Positions 12,775 to 25,078 of a stretch of DNA of 64,000 nt are shown here, in pieces. Positions within the stretch are counted from its first letter, which is position 1, and the number at the start of each line of letters is the position of its first letter. Both the position numbers and the translations under genes were made by a program. The notes below the pieces were generated by a model, which saw only the letters and a program-made list of their open reading frames with translations, had not been told where the DNA came from and did not search any database. Location of the stretch: NCBI GenBank assembly GCA_029851415.1, contig CM056744.1:56011797-56075796 (forward strand), in the 5' to 3' direction. Source of the DNA: Eretmocerus hayati (Eukaryota > Arthropoda > Insecta > Hymenoptera > Aphelinidae).

Positions 12775-14141
12775 ATTGAAGATTGAGGTACACTATTCTC
12801 TCAAGTAGTTGGAACTATTACAAAGTTCATCCAGCTAGATCAGAACTTGAATACAAACATCGGTTGGGAAATAAATTATCTTGAAGCTTGGCATTTGGGA
12901 GTTATCTACACAAAAGTAGAATAACGATAAGTTCCATGACAGTTCATTTTTCTATCATTGTTTGTATTCAAGTTTTAAATTGAATGCAGATTGCAATAGT
13001 TTTGTCTGCTTGTTGAGGAAATAGAGCAACTCATTCTTTGACCAGTCATTCATACCATCTGTGAAGTGATGGAAATCACCATCGTTTAGGGTCAAATTTT
13101 TATGCTCTGAGAGTAACGAGATGTGAGGAAAGCAGATCCAGTACCCAACTGAGCCACCTTTCAAAGATTTAGGTGCTCATGCAATTCTCTTAGCAAGTAG
13201 AGAGGACTACCTGAAACTGCGTTCAATTTTGAACTTGAATACAAACACTGATCACACTAAACTGTTAATTCATCACTTTTTTGACGAGAAAAATTAATGA
13301 AGGAGCAGCATGCTGAAACACATAAATGGCCACAAAAACTGCATCACAAACTGCAATTATTCCACATGGGCCATGGCGTCAAAGTTTTGTTGTCGTTTGC
13401 CGCGTCGTCTGCTATTATCTGCTTGACGATGAAATGAAGCTCTGCTGATGTTCGATACACTCACACCCACACACACACACACGCATTTGAGATATCGATG
13501 GTTAGCTCATCCACGTCATCACTCATAATGGAAACGGCTAACCAACATAAGTACCTCTCAAAATCCATGCAGAAGTGAAATTCGCGTTGGCCGAGCTCGA
13601 GTTTGCAGAAATCTATTTTTCATTTTTCTTCCTCAATGCCAATTTCAAGTCTGCAAACAGCAAGTTTCAGTTCCAATTTGAACTCGAAACCGCAAAATTG
13701 TACTTCTTCTCTTTTTCAATTTCAACTCAAATTCGCCAAAGTATAATTTTTCATCTCTCATTCTAAATCAAGATTGCGAAAATAAATTCATTTCTTTCCG
13801 ATTTTAATTCAAGTGAGAAAAATGTTGATTCCAATTTCAAACCTGTTTCACCGATCTACCCGTAAAACCTTGCGCTGGCGCAAGCGCCGGTGCAAGCGTT
13901 GGCGCATCATGTAGACGTGGCCATTTCATCGTTTTGAGCTCGTGCGCGCCGGCGCTCAGTGCGTCAGCGCGTTCTATGTAGGTATAGCCATAGAGTCGTG
14001 GCACGTGCGCTTCGTCATTCAATCACTTGCTTGCTTTTGGGCTCGCTTCGTGCGCTCGCTCACTTACTGGACCATCGGCCGGATTATGGACAGACGAGCG
14101 CACGCCGCGAGTGACCGAGCGAGCGCACGACGCCAGCCTAA

Positions 14142-14972
14142 GGCCCATTCTACATAGGATGCGCTCAGCGCGTGAGCGTACGCGCATACGCTTGCGCTCA
14201 AAGAATTTAATGCAGGGAATCTCATGAAGCAGCCTTACCAGTCGTTTTCTACTCAGAATTTTCCCAAGGGAAGAGTTGGTTGACGATTGGTTGGCTCCGA
14301 GTGACATTATCGAGCCGAGAAATCAAGTTTCTTCATGTGTTTCCAAGATCAATTAGTGAAAAACATGAGCGTTGGCCACCCTGAGAACTACCCGCTCTTT
14401 CACCATCAGTAAAATACGGGACCCATGACGTTCATTTACGGTGGTCTCTGGGTGACATCTTTGGGTCAGAAAAGGAATTTCCTCCATGTTTATTTATGAA
14501 CAAATAGGAGAAACCAGCAGTGGTGATACCACGAGCCTTTTCGTGGGAAAATCCAGGTTGAGCAATATTTTTGCAACTCAGTATCGGCATTGGTGACCAG
14601 CCGTCTCAGTTTGCGAACACTGTAACTTTGTTTGGTATAAGAAACTAGGCAAGAGCAAGACGAGTGGTCATCAATCCAGATACTGAATCGTGAAACCCGG
14701 GCTTAGCCTGAATTTATTTCCGAAAAAGCTCGCGTGACCAACCCTGATGTTTTTCTCTATTTGCTCATGGAGAAACATGGAGGAACTTGATTTGTTGGCT
14801 CGATAATGTCACTCGGGGTCCACCAAGCGTCAGCCAACTCTTTACTTCTGGAAATTCTGTGTGGAAAATGACTGGTGAGGCTGCTTCACGAAATTCCCTG
14901 CATCAAATGCTATGAGCGTAGGCGTATGTGCGTACGCTCACGCGCTGAGCGCATCCTTATGTAGAACGAGCC
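14142..14972. mobile_element. PIF/Harbinger-type MITE, 831 bp, in right arm only
   Basis: The element has terminal inverted repeats beginning GGCCCATTCTACATA and ending TATGTAGAACGAGCC, flanked by TAA on both sides (14139-14141 and 14973-14975). The left palindrome arm holds the corresponding uninterrupted site. Further in, the ends contain many TGCGCTCAGCGCGTGAGCG-type words. A 3-bp TAA/TTA duplication and GGCC-type ends fit PIF/Harbinger non-autonomous elements. No transposase frame is present. The insertion proves that the two palindrome arms have separate histories. Confidence 0.75.
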
Positions 14973-16482
14973 TAAGCCCAAGACGAACGATCGAACGATT
15001 GAGTGAGGGAACCCCTACTCACACTTGTGTGTGTGTATGTGTGTGAGAGCACATCGTGGCGAAGCAAGGCATTAGAGGGCACTGGTTGGGACCATACAAA
15101 CAGCGGAAGGATCGAGGAGCGTCAGTCAGTCTCAACTTATCATAAGAAGAGTTCGATGACGCTCCTGATTATCCAGTAATTCATTCGAAGGCTAACTCCA
15201 GATGTGACAAGTCGGAGGGCTAGACCGGTAAGTAAAAGGTCTTATACCTAATGAAATTGATTCAAAATACAGAATATGAATATAATAAGATGAATAATCA
15301 AATCATTGAATAGCCCCCCTTTTGAAAATGGGAGTAACATACCAAAATGGTATCCGGTGCACGGCCCCCCCCCCCCTACGCAGCGTTGCCTCCCCTCATA
15401 TCCGGGTGCAAGTGAGGCATCCCTCGTAGGTGCAATGATACACTAGTTTATGAAAACGAAGACTCGATTGAAGAATCTGACATGATCAATATTTCACAAT
15501 GGTTTGCTCTGTCAATCTATCTCAGAAAAATTATGAAAATATTTTTATCACATAAGAAAATATTTTTTATATATATAAAAAATTATAGTTATAGAAATTA
15601 TAAAAACATAAAACAGGTTCTTCCATTGGTAAGTAATAGCAACTCATTGTTAATCATAATTTTATCTTCAATCCAGAGATTCTCAATAAAATGGAGTGGC
15701 ACAGTTAAACAGAGTGAAGCTGAATCGTGTCTATCCATACTCCAAACAGTTATCAGAAGTACAAGATGATTTTTGAGATGATGAACAAGATCACCCACTC
15801 GAAGGAAGGCATAGCGGGCAACAACAAAACACTAAACATCATTCATGGTGAGTGAATCTCTTGAATGCGCCAATCCTGGGGATCATACTCGCAGAGATCT
15901 ATTTTCCACCATTTCTCTCTTTCTTCCCAAGCTTTCCGTGTGAGGGCCGCACTTCCTTGGCACTATCATCATTAGTGCGTGAAAAGTTTATCTTCATCGA
16001 TCATTGTCCGTGTCTGTACGTACATGTGTCCTTTTTCTGCGTCGACGGGTCTCTTTAGTCTTTTGGAGGTTTTTTGTGGATTTCATATCCATGGTAGATG
16101 TCTATAGAATGATGCCCTGAAGGTAATTTAGCCTATCCTGTGAAACTGTTCTTGGTTCACAAACATTGGGAGTGAATGGCTAATTTGTCAAAAAACCGAT
16201 TTCAAATCTATGAATATTTTCTTTACGGCCTCTCTACGTATTCTCATGAATGCATGCCAGCTCCTCCCATTTATGCCTCGTCTATTGATGGATACGTAAT
16301 TCCACTAACACCACTGGAAAACCGTATTCTAATCGAAAACTTCCGATGACTTTGATGATTTTTATTAGAATAGTATCACTTGATTGAACCAAAATTTTGT
16401 ATCCACCAATTGTTAGATTGTCGCAAAATGATCAATTCCCCACGTCATCTCAAGTTTTGTGGTCGAGTTGCAGAAAAATGAT

Positions 16483-16794
16483 TTAGCTGGCAATGCTTCG
16501 TTCCATGAATCTGATACATTCATCCATCATTTTTACTCTTTGTAGAAGCGATCCACATGAAAAGTATTGATATATTTCTGGTTCCATTTTCCCTTTAGTC
16601 GAAGATATACTTCTACACTTTTTGATATTGAATTGCAGTAAATTGCAATTCAGCCAATTTTGTAAGGACTCTAAATCAAGCTTCAGTCGCTTAGCATCTC
16701 TAATAGTACCCACTCTTCTAACCAACTTGAAGTTATCAGTAAAAAATAAAGCTTTAGAGTATTCTATACATTTATGATAGTTTCCTTCATACAT
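16483..16794 (-). pseudogene. LINE reverse transcriptase fragment
   Basis: The 103-residue minus-strand frame contains ALFFTDNFKLVR, a decayed version of the [FY]ADD catalytic box of non-LTR reverse transcriptases. It is followed by the usual DLESLQNWLNCNLLQFNIKKC region after the palm. Upstream and downstream parts of the protein are missing, and the second catalytic Asp is replaced by Asn. It is a dead fragment of a Jockey/CR1-like LINE, apparently the same family as the piece at 37.7-38.4 kb. Confidence 0.75.
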
Positions 16795-17764
16795 TGTAGC
16801 GCATCATTAATGAAAATATCAAAGAACTAAGTTCCCAAATAAAACCCGAGGAACACCCATATCGACTATATATCTTTCTATACATACATTCAAACATATA
16901 GATGAATTCGCAAAAATCTGAATGTGTGATTCTACATCTAGACACAGCCCCTTGCCCTCCAAAGTTGATTGAAGATATTGAACAAACGTCTATTAAATGA
17001 GTTTGAGAATTGGAGGTTCACTTCTAACGTAGCATTGCAGGTGGCTCTTAGAAGGTACCAGACTATCTTCGATGTTGTTACTATTTCTATCTTTGCATAT
17101 TCTAGGAATTTCGTTAGTTAATATTATCACTGTCATGTGTTAGAGTGATTTGAGGGGAGTAATTATACACCTTCCATCTTTAGCGAGAGAAATGAATACC
17201 CGACTCGAAAACCATCCTCCAGTGGTGTGAATAAAATGTCAAATCTAAAATGTAGCATTCGCCGATAAGCCTGTGCTCATTGCGATGGACAGATGTTTGC
17301 AAATCGATTGATAGCTTCCCATATTTGCTCAGAAAATTCCTCATTGTGCACAGGATATACGGTTCTAACAAGATGATGGATTCGATGATTTGACAGATTG
17401 AACGGAAGCTGCATCCCTCCAGGAGGCCACAGGGGTGGAAGAAAAGGCGACGGAACAACCATAGGGAAGGAACAGGTAAGAGTGCTTCTGGCATGCTTAC
17501 TAGTACAAACATTCCTCAATTCTGCTGGTATTTTTAATTCCTGAGGAATATTAACTCATGTGAACATAAAGTAGAATCATCTCAGTTCCATCATGTCCAC
17601 GCATAGAGCAAGATTTACTATGATTTCGACGCGAGGTTAAATATTGTCTTTCAACGTAAATAATGAGTTCGCCGCGCCGGGCGTTTTAGTGGAATTCGAT
17701 GTGGGGTGGGATTCATGGTACATGTAAGATTGGATGACTAGGGAAATCTGTGCGACCCAGTGGG
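16795..17764. other. Intergenic stretch, nothing recognised
   Basis: Two short overlapping minus-strand frames (17180-17519) have no recognisable motif and no splicing context. I treat the stretch as non-coding. Confidence 0.4.
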
Positions 17765-18140
17765 AATTGTTTTCATTTGAGGGGATGGTCACTGTGCGAA
17801 ATCCAGCTGCCAAAATGATCGGCCGGGGAAGCGAGGGTGGGGGTTCTTTATATTCAGGGGATAGTCACTGTGGGATGAGTTCACAAGTACTAGCTGCCAA
17901 AGTGGTCGGCCAGGAAAGTGAGGGTGGGGTTTCTTTTCTTTTCAGGAAATAGTAACAGTGAAATAAATCTTCAAGTACCAGCTGCCAAAGTGGTCGGCCG
18001 GAAAATCGAGGGTGGGAATTCTTTACATTCGAGGGGATAGTCACTGTGGGATGAATTTATAAGTACCAGCTGCCAGAGTGGTCGGCCGGGAAAGCGAGGG
18101 TGGGATTTCTCTTCATTTGACTCAATAGTCACTGTAACAT
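17765..18140. repeat. Minisatellite, about 4 diverged copies of 85-95 bp
   Basis: The phrases AGCTGCCAAAGTGGTCGGCC, GAGGGTGGG and ATAGTCACTGTG recur four times in the same order with 10-20 percent divergence. No coding potential is visible. Confidence 0.8.
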
Positions 18141-18682
18141 ACAAACGGACATGCTCCGTCTCCATTCATGTGCGCACAAGGGGAACTCTTTTGATGTGGA
18201 TTTTGGTCCATTCTCAATTCTTTAGATTCCAAATCGTGGTTAATCAGCATAGGAGCTTCATTTTCATGTTGCCGCCAAGTAACTCCTTTATCCGAGATCT
18301 CATGTAGCGCATTGCTTGAGACTTGGCTCAATTCACATTCCTCAGCAATTCTTCTTCAACGCGACTTTTGTAATCGCTGTCTCGGTGGAGTAATCTCTGA
18401 CATGTATCAATATTCTTATGACCAGTCATTATTGAGGTGTGTGTGTACTAGCTTTCTTCTTAGTTTCTAGGGAAGGCCGGATGATCCACAAAAAGTACGA
18501 GGGGATCCACTGCCGTTCGTAGCAAAGACTCACTCTCGAAGGAGCCACATCGCTGAGTTTATCCTCGCATACAAGATGGATGCGGATATCCTGGATGATA
18601 CAAATACAATGCACCTCCACCCGCTTGACAGCTAGAAGTAACTCGCAGCTACACAAGATCGGGGGAACTGATGCTTGTAAAT

Positions 18683-19066
18683 ATACTAAGTTTGATTGAT
18701 CTTGAACTCGATCGTAGAGGACTGAGGTCTGTGTGAATGAAAATACACAGTATGGTTGCAATTTTGATTATATTGCTACGTTTCGTCCACATATTTTGTG
18801 GACCTCATCAGGCTCAACTGTAATAAAATTCACATTGTTTAATTCAAAAGCCTGACGTAAGACGCGTCTCACATCACCTTGAGCTCACGCGTTTTCAAAC
18901 TTTATCTTAAACAATGTGAATTTTATTACAGTTGAGCCTGATGAGGTCCACAAAATATGTGGACGAAACGTAGCAATATAATCAAAATTGCAACCATACT
19001 GTGTATTTTCATTCACACAGACCTCAGTCCTCTACGATCGAGTTCAAGATCAATCAAACTTAGTAT
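18683..19066. repeat. Near-perfect inverted repeat with hairpin core
   Basis: Arms of 159 bases (18683-18841 and 18908-19066) are nearly exact reverse complements around a 66-base spacer. On the plus strand the right arm contains CTGATGAG (18938-18945), a 6-bp hairpin GTCCAC/GTGGAC (18946-18964) and then GAAAC (18965-18969). The left arm carries the same on the minus strand. Such near identity implies recent formation or gene conversion. Confidence 0.85.
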
Positions 19067-20930
19067 TCAAACAATTGAGGACGATTCCAAGTTTCAAATT
19101 CCAACTGATGCTTGTAAAAGTGAAAACCAAGAACTTCAATCATGCAGGACTTCACGGACTTCGATGAGTAGTTGGACAAGTTCGTCTGTACATCAATGGT
19201 CTTTTATGATATAGAAAAATCGTGGTTTCTGTTATTTCCTCCCGAGACTCTACTGATTCTGATCATTTGTTGGAAAAGATGGCAGAAATTTTGGTTTATT
19301 CGTTATTTCTCCCATGAGAAGGCAAAACTGTGATAATTATTCCACCGAAAAACACATACGTATCCAAAAAGAGGAATTCATCTTTATCCCCTCCAATGTA
19401 CTTTTCAATTCATAGTTATATTTGTCAGTCTTCCTCTTTGAGAGAATCTAGTTCTAAGATGTATTCCATCTGATTCATAGAATAAGCGATGTATATTGCG
19501 ATATCAAATGACAAAGTTACCGATTAAGTAACGTAGATAGGAAACAAGTTGCTAAAATTTAGTGTTAGACAATTGTTATGATCTATTGAGCTTGTCTAGC
19601 TCGTTGAATGATAAAGCATTACTGATAATATTCCTTAGCAAATACATTGATTCAATATACTTCAAATACCAAATCTATGTGTAAGAGAAACTATTGATAA
19701 ATTATACTTGTTTCCTATTGGAAATTTGTTTGTGCTCATTTATTGTGCTCCTCATTGATTGATCTCATCATCCATGACCTCTATCCTTGCATGCTCAAAG
19801 CATCCAGAAACCTCTGTTGAAGCTGCAAAATGTAACGCTGAAGTGTTTTGTTGCCACAACCGATGACATTCGCAACACCCAGATTAACCCAAGTTGAGGC
19901 ACTTTTATATACAGGTTAATTGGCCTTGTTGATGTGATAGGCTGTGGCTCAGAAATGGCCAAGCGTTAGATTATGCTGCTTTGATTGTCATTTTTCTATA
20001 CCAGGAGAAATGTCTCTCATAGCTTCACCCGAATCCTTGACCCACAGATCACGACCCCTCCTTGCGAGTTCTTGATATTGATGTGGGTGAAAGGTAACAA
20101 TTCCAAATTCTCATTAGAAGTGTCGCTGCGTTGAACGTCCCCCCCCCTCCCATGAAAATAGACCTCATAATCCGCCTAATCGTTCTGGTTCAAGTACTTA
20201 GGGGGAAGTCCATAGCTTGGAGAATCTCATCTGAAAAGCATTTCCTTTCAGTGCATCTCTGGAGACTCACAAGTGGTTTGATCAGTAATTATATCCAAGA
20301 TATTGAGTGCGAGATTTCGTCTCTCCATGAGAGAGAAACAGGAATTCCAGATTTGAATGAGAGGGCGGAAACGATATGATAGTACGTTTCGGAAAGGAGG
20401 TGTGTATTTTCATTCCACTCCCGTGTTTCCAACTATACGTTTTAAACAACTGAGAGTGAAAGTTAAAAAATTGTTATAAGTAGCAAGCATAGTCTGTCAC
20501 TATAATTTTCACAAACCATGTGCGTTAAAGTAATGTGTGAGCGGTATTCTTCCGTGCTTAGGGTAGTTACCTCCTCGCGCGAATTCAGTGAACAGCTGTG
20601 TGTCAATCAAGTGTCATTGCGTGGATTTATGCTTTTTTGCAAAAATTCATCTTTCTTCGTGCCTCCGATGGAACGTTACTCCCCTCCAACCCTCCTCCCT
20701 TCCCAGAGTATCTAGGTGCTGGCCAAATTGGTGTAATTTCTCTTACACCCATTGAAAGGGAACTCCTCATGCACCATGGCAACCATGGTGCGTAAGATTT
20801 TTTTTGTCGCTCCTTACGTCATTCTATTAGTCTTTTCGCCCATGTGGCTCCACTCTTACTCGAGGGATCACAATACACTCATTTCGCCATCCGATCATGC
20901 CCTGGTTGTCTCAGTGCGTCTGTTAGCTCA
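19067..20930. other. Intergenic stretch, nothing recognised
   Basis: AT-rich sequence with only short frames of no recognisable family. I see no RNA gene, no convincing promoter and no repeat. Confidence 0.45.
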
Positions 20931-20933
20931 TTT

Positions 20934-21160
20934 TCGGTATTCTGACTTTCGGAATATTGACTTTCTGCAAAATTATTTTCGAAATATTGGTTTTCTGTAT
21001 CGCTCATATTCGGTATCTTGATTTTCGGTATCCCGGCCATTCGGTATGCTGATATTCGGTATCTTGGTCATTCGGTATAATAAAATTCGGTATAATGATT
21101 TTCGGTATCCTGATTAATCGGGATCTTGATTTTCGGATCTTTGACTTTTCGGTATAACAA
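20934..21160. repeat. TTCGGTAT degenerate short tandem array
   Basis: About a dozen TTCGGTAT or TTTCGGTAT words recur every 16-20 bases, separated by CTTGAT/CTGAT-like spacers. The array abuts the point where the Helitron helicase frame stops making sense, so it may mark the truncation end of the Helitron or be a microsatellite-like insertion. Confidence 0.7.
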
Positions 21161-22159
21161 TCTACACTCCCAGAGAACTGAGGATTTGATTGTCTCTTTG
21201 ACTATGAAATCTCGATTTCCACGCTCAATGACTGGTAGAAATTGGCGAAAGTCTCCCCCTAAAATCACTTAATTCCCTCCGAACGGTCAATCATTGAAAC
21301 TAACATCTCTCAATGTTCTATCGACAACTTCTAATGCCTTTTTCGGTATCATTGAAGCTTCGTCCCAAATTATGATTTCAGCTTCTCTCAATTCCTTTTT
21401 ATCCATATCCGATTTTAGAAAAATAGACTCAATGCACTCTAAATCTAGAGGTAATTCAAAAGTTTTGTGACTTGTCCAACCTTCAGGCAAAAGTATCGAT
21501 GCTATTCCAGTCCAGGTCATTGATAAGACTTTTCTACCTTCAGATAAAGAAAAATTGAGAAGAGTTTCATACAGGAATGTTTTTCCGCAACCACCAGGTC
21601 CATCTATGAAATTTGTCATATTTTCCATACTTTTTAATTTCTCGAAGATCAACTTCTGATCACCATTTAGCTGAGAATATAATGCTTCGAATCTTCTCCT
21701 GCATTCTTCTACAGTCAACTCATCTGGATCTTGACTTTTTTCCATAAGTCATGGATTTGGTTTTGGTAAATCAAAATCTTCGCATTTGGTATCCTCTGCG
21801 TTTAGTATGTTGTTTATATGATTTAGAGCCATTTCTTCACCGTTGGATTTGAAGTCTCCAATGAAAAAAACTTTGAACCTGTCCCAAATCCCATTACCTT
21901 GTATCTTTTCAGCTATCAGAAACCATGCAAAAATCTGATGTAACTGGTAAGGTAGCATAATAGACACGGCTTCTTCAAAAATCTCATAGATTTTTTCATC
22001 TGTTTCAATCAACCCCAAGGCAATGGCAGCTTTTCGGAAAGAGTTGTAGGTTACACCATCGTGTGTCATCAGGTCCTTGTAAGACGTTGCACCTGTTTTT
22101 CTATTCAGAATCAATTTCAAGAAAAATCTTTCACAATCCTTTGGAGAGACAACATTCAA
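21068..22159 (-). pseudogene. Helitron helicase domain (PIF1-like), frameshifted and truncated
   Basis: Three minus-strand frames in succession (22159-21749, 21745-21287, 21268-21068) together give the PIF1-type helicase of a Helitron. Walker A is visible as GPGGCGKT, Walker B as IIIWDEAS, and a downstream GGDFRQFLPV box that animal Helitron helicases share. A stop and at least one frameshift separate the pieces. After the GGDFRQ block the protein degrades into the TTCGGTAT array, so the helicase C-terminus is missing. In a live Helitron this region unwinds DNA during rolling-circle transposition; this copy cannot. Confidence 0.85.
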
Positions 22160-22171
22160 TCTACCGATTGT

Positions 22172-24159
22172 TCAATGCTTCTGCAAACGTGATCTTCTGA
22201 CCCATTCTCTGTGGGAATTGTGAAAACTATAGTATTTTGGTATATTCACATACTTGATTTTTCTCGCAAACGCATCGGTTTTATTTAGCTCGAACCAAGC
22301 GATCAAATGAGTTTTCCAACGTTTCAATGCATCTTCTTCTCTACTTTCTTCAAAATCAATCCTTTGTTGGTTTTCTATATGGACAGGTAATCTTTCAACA
22401 CAGTGACTCCCGCCAATGAGTGGGAATTGAGCCAATCTCCAAGCACATTCCATGGAGCTTAAGTATCTACCATCTATATATTCCTTAATTTCGTCGTGAA
22501 TCTCATTTTTTTTTCATTCACACTCTCTACCTTCTGAATTCTACAGTGAGCTCTATCGTGACCTTTTTGAAGATACTTGTGAACGTATTCTATGCTCTGG
22601 ATGGATGAACAATATTCTACATTGATGTGACATTTGTACTTTTTCAACAGAAATTCGTTGTATGGAACAACCATTGAATTATCAACCGGCAATCTCATAC
22701 TCGGGAGTTTTGAAGGATAACGATGTCGCTCTGCTCTGTTATCTCTTCTTCTATGACTTGGATAACCATCTTTATTGATACAACTTGATGACTGGAAATT
22801 TTTGGGATATTTTTTACTGCAAATTTTCGTATCAATGTCATAACAAGGAGTCTTCTGAGGATGTGGACCATGGAGCATGTGTTTTAGAACCAATTTCTGT
22901 AATTTATGATCATGTGTCGGTATTTCTGCTGAAATGTACTTGTCAATTCCTTCTGGCGTTAACATTTTATCTTTGGGATGCAAAGTCACCAACAAGTGAG
23001 CATGTGGGAGACCCCTTTTCTGGAATTCCACTGTATGTACCTGAGCTATCGCTTTTCCGAAAATATCGTTATTCATGATATCTCTTATAAGCTCATTCAA
23101 TTTTGTTTTGAATGAGCGGACATCCAATCCCGGTATGTCATTGACTGTAGTTCTTTTTGGAAATTTTTTCAGTACTCTTTTCAGTTCTTCCCATTTAGGA
23201 TCGCACGTCATAGTTATGAACAAATCAGGTCTTCCTTTCTCTCTCATTACAGCCATTGCATCCTGGTAATGCTGTTGCATATAACGCGGGCCACCAATAA
23301 AAGTAGAAGATAGAATGAATAAATTCCCCAACCTCCCTTTATTTTCAAAATTTTCTGAACGATTCGAGAGTTTTGTACTGCGTCAATCAAACCTTGATAA
23401 CATTCAATTCCAAGTTTCTTCTGGTTATTTCTCAGGAACCTCATTCTATTACTCTCAACCATGACGTCAGTGTGGATGAACTTTTGTTGCGTTAGTCTAC
23501 CTTCATATAAAATTGGACTGAAACGTTTATCATTAGGCCTGTACGCTAATCGATATGAATAATAATCCAAAACTGACAATTGCTTTTCACCCGGAGCAGC
23601 ATCGGGTCTTCTTTTGTACCCAGTGCTCCAACCTAAATCGCCTTGAGGATAAAAGATTGGGGACACCATGGGATCTACATGATGAGATAATTCATGCAAG
23701 CAAGTGTGCTTCACATTGTCTCTGGATGCTCTGGGATAAACACAGAGATCAAAGTTTTCTGGTATACCTTTTGTCCGAAACGAGTATAGCACCACATTCA
23801 GATGTCAAAGGTTTATTGTATGTGTGCTGTTGTGATCCTTTTTTTTCACAAAATGAAGTTCATGGTCGGACAGCTTATTGTTCTTAGTCACCTTGTACAG
23901 ATTTTTGTATTCTTTTGCGTATGGGTTTTGATTCATAACTTCGGTGAGAATTCTCAAATGCTTATCACGAGAAAATTCATCGATGTATGACGATAGTTTC
24001 AATCCTTTCTTCAATTAACTCCATTGAATCAATCTCTGGTCAGTTGCCATTTTGTCGTCGTATATATTTATAATTGGCACAATCCCGGTTTTTTCCTCTT
24101 ATTTGGAATCATATGGTCCGGAGTTGTATGACAAACTTGTCCTTGAATTCCGATATTGT
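22172..24159 (-). pseudogene. Helitron Rep (HUH endonuclease) region, frameshifted
   Basis: Minus-strand frames (24014-23805, 23795-23247, 23331-22474, 22453-22172) cover the Helitron replication-initiator region. The HUH motif is seen as GLPHAHLL near 23000. A paired-tyrosine segment, EYVHKYLQKG, lies near 22580; together these are the nick-and-join active-site elements of Helitron Rep proteins. An in-frame stop near 24015 and overlapping frames near 23250-23331 show decay. The giant LTR element begins immediately at 24160, and the frame continues on its far side at 61867. Confidence 0.85.
24156..24159. repeat. Target site duplication TTGT (left)
   Basis: TTGT directly outside the LTR terminus, repeated at the other end. 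Four to six bases is usual for Metaviridae integrases. Confidence 0.9.
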
Positions 24160-24596
24160 TGTTACGATTTGAGGGTCCTTGAAATCTGTTTATCCGCTGA
24201 GTTATAAGACTCAGAAGATGGGTGAAGGTACAGCCAATGACAAACAAACGGTGGTTCAGCTTTATTGATGTTTATTCAGAGTAAGTATAAAACCCGAGAG
24301 AGAGACTAACTCGTAACTCTAAGACTCTAGAAATATCGACGAGGCCACCAATGGCTGCTTATACTCGTGATGTTAACTCTGTGACGATTCGTGTACGACT
24401 GTGAATCTAGAAGCTCCTTCTGGCAGAATCCCTCCGTATTTATACTCTTTCCCAGGCTGAGACTTCTCTTCATTCTATTTCAAGAGAGGGGTTGAACAGG
24501 TTAGAGCTTGCAGCAGCTCGAGGCTTGTGCCTGCCTCTCGCTCGAGGTCGGTCAACTTCATGCGGTAGCCGTTACGGCCAGGTATGAGCCGTAACA
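24160..24596 (-). repeat. 3' LTR of the giant element
   Basis: 437 bases, ending in TGTTACG/CGTAACA inverted termini. By eye it matches the 5' LTR base for base. On the minus strand it holds a TATAAATA box and two AATAAA signals in the order expected for U3-R-U5. Confidence 0.95.
24261..24276 (-). terminator. Two AATAAA polyadenylation signals in 3' LTR
   Basis: AATAAA on the minus strand at 24271-24276 and 24261-24266. They are well placed to end the genomic and env transcripts within the 3' LTR. Confidence 0.65.
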
Positions 24597-25078
24597 CGTC
24601 CGTTTGGTAGCCTTGTTGCTCTCCGGAGCAACCGACGTAAGCTATGATAAAGTAATATCTTGAATCTTTATGTTCTCATCTAATTTTACTAATTCAAAAA
24701 AAATTTTTTTTTTGACATTTTGCTGATTTGTGGAGCTTATATTTTAATTCCTTCATTATGATTGGGTAATCATGGTCTTCTCTTTCCAATAGTACATATT
24801 ATATAGATTGTTCGAGTGTTTCTTGATTCTTCTTGCATATATGTATCTTTAAGATCTAGTCTTGGTATCTATATCTCATATTAGGTATTTTCCATTATCA
24901 GGTTTCATGGTTCAATTATGATAAGATAGGATTATTGAGGTCTCTCTCTCGTCTAGTCTCAATATTTGTCGGTGCAGCGGTGGTCCATCTAGAGATCAGC
25001 GTATTCATTGACCTCCATTTGAGCTTCGCTGTCCAGAGGATAATGCCTTTTGACTCGCACCAGGGGTTCTGGCATTGG
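24597..25078 (-). other. env 3' region and 3' LTR junction
   Basis: Non-coding. I see no typical purine-rich polypurine tract next to the LTR. Instead, the 17 bases touching the LTR (24597-24613) are CGTCCGTTTGGTAGCCT on the plus strand, followed by a TTGCTC/GAGCAA hairpin. Near copies of this motif occur at 48612 and 48790 inside the element. Confidence 0.5.

Larger units (their letters stand above)
8078..16186. repeat. 8.1-kb imperfect palindrome
   Basis: The left arm (about 8078-11220) and right arm (about 11605-16186) are reverse complements around a unique spacer of about 385 bases. The outer ends read TAATTAGCCAT... and ...GGCTAATT. Landmarks mirrored in order include the long C/G run (about 8886 and 15363), the CA/GT microsatellites (about 9200 and 15025), the GCGCTTGCGCC block (about 9527 and 13880) and a tRNA-like unit. 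The right arm is longer because it contains a foldback (12186-12774) and a MITE (14142-14972) absent from the left. The arms differ by scattered substitutions and small indels, so they are old relative to each other. No protein-coding gene is evident; mirrored open frames are palindrome shadows. Confidence 0.9.

Noticed and set aside
8078..16186. Palindrome as an assembly artefact
   Set aside because: Arms differ by substitutions, indels and two insertions, one with its own TAA duplication.
17180..17519. Two overlapping minus-strand frames as a gene
   Set aside because: No motif, no conserved neighbour and no splice context.
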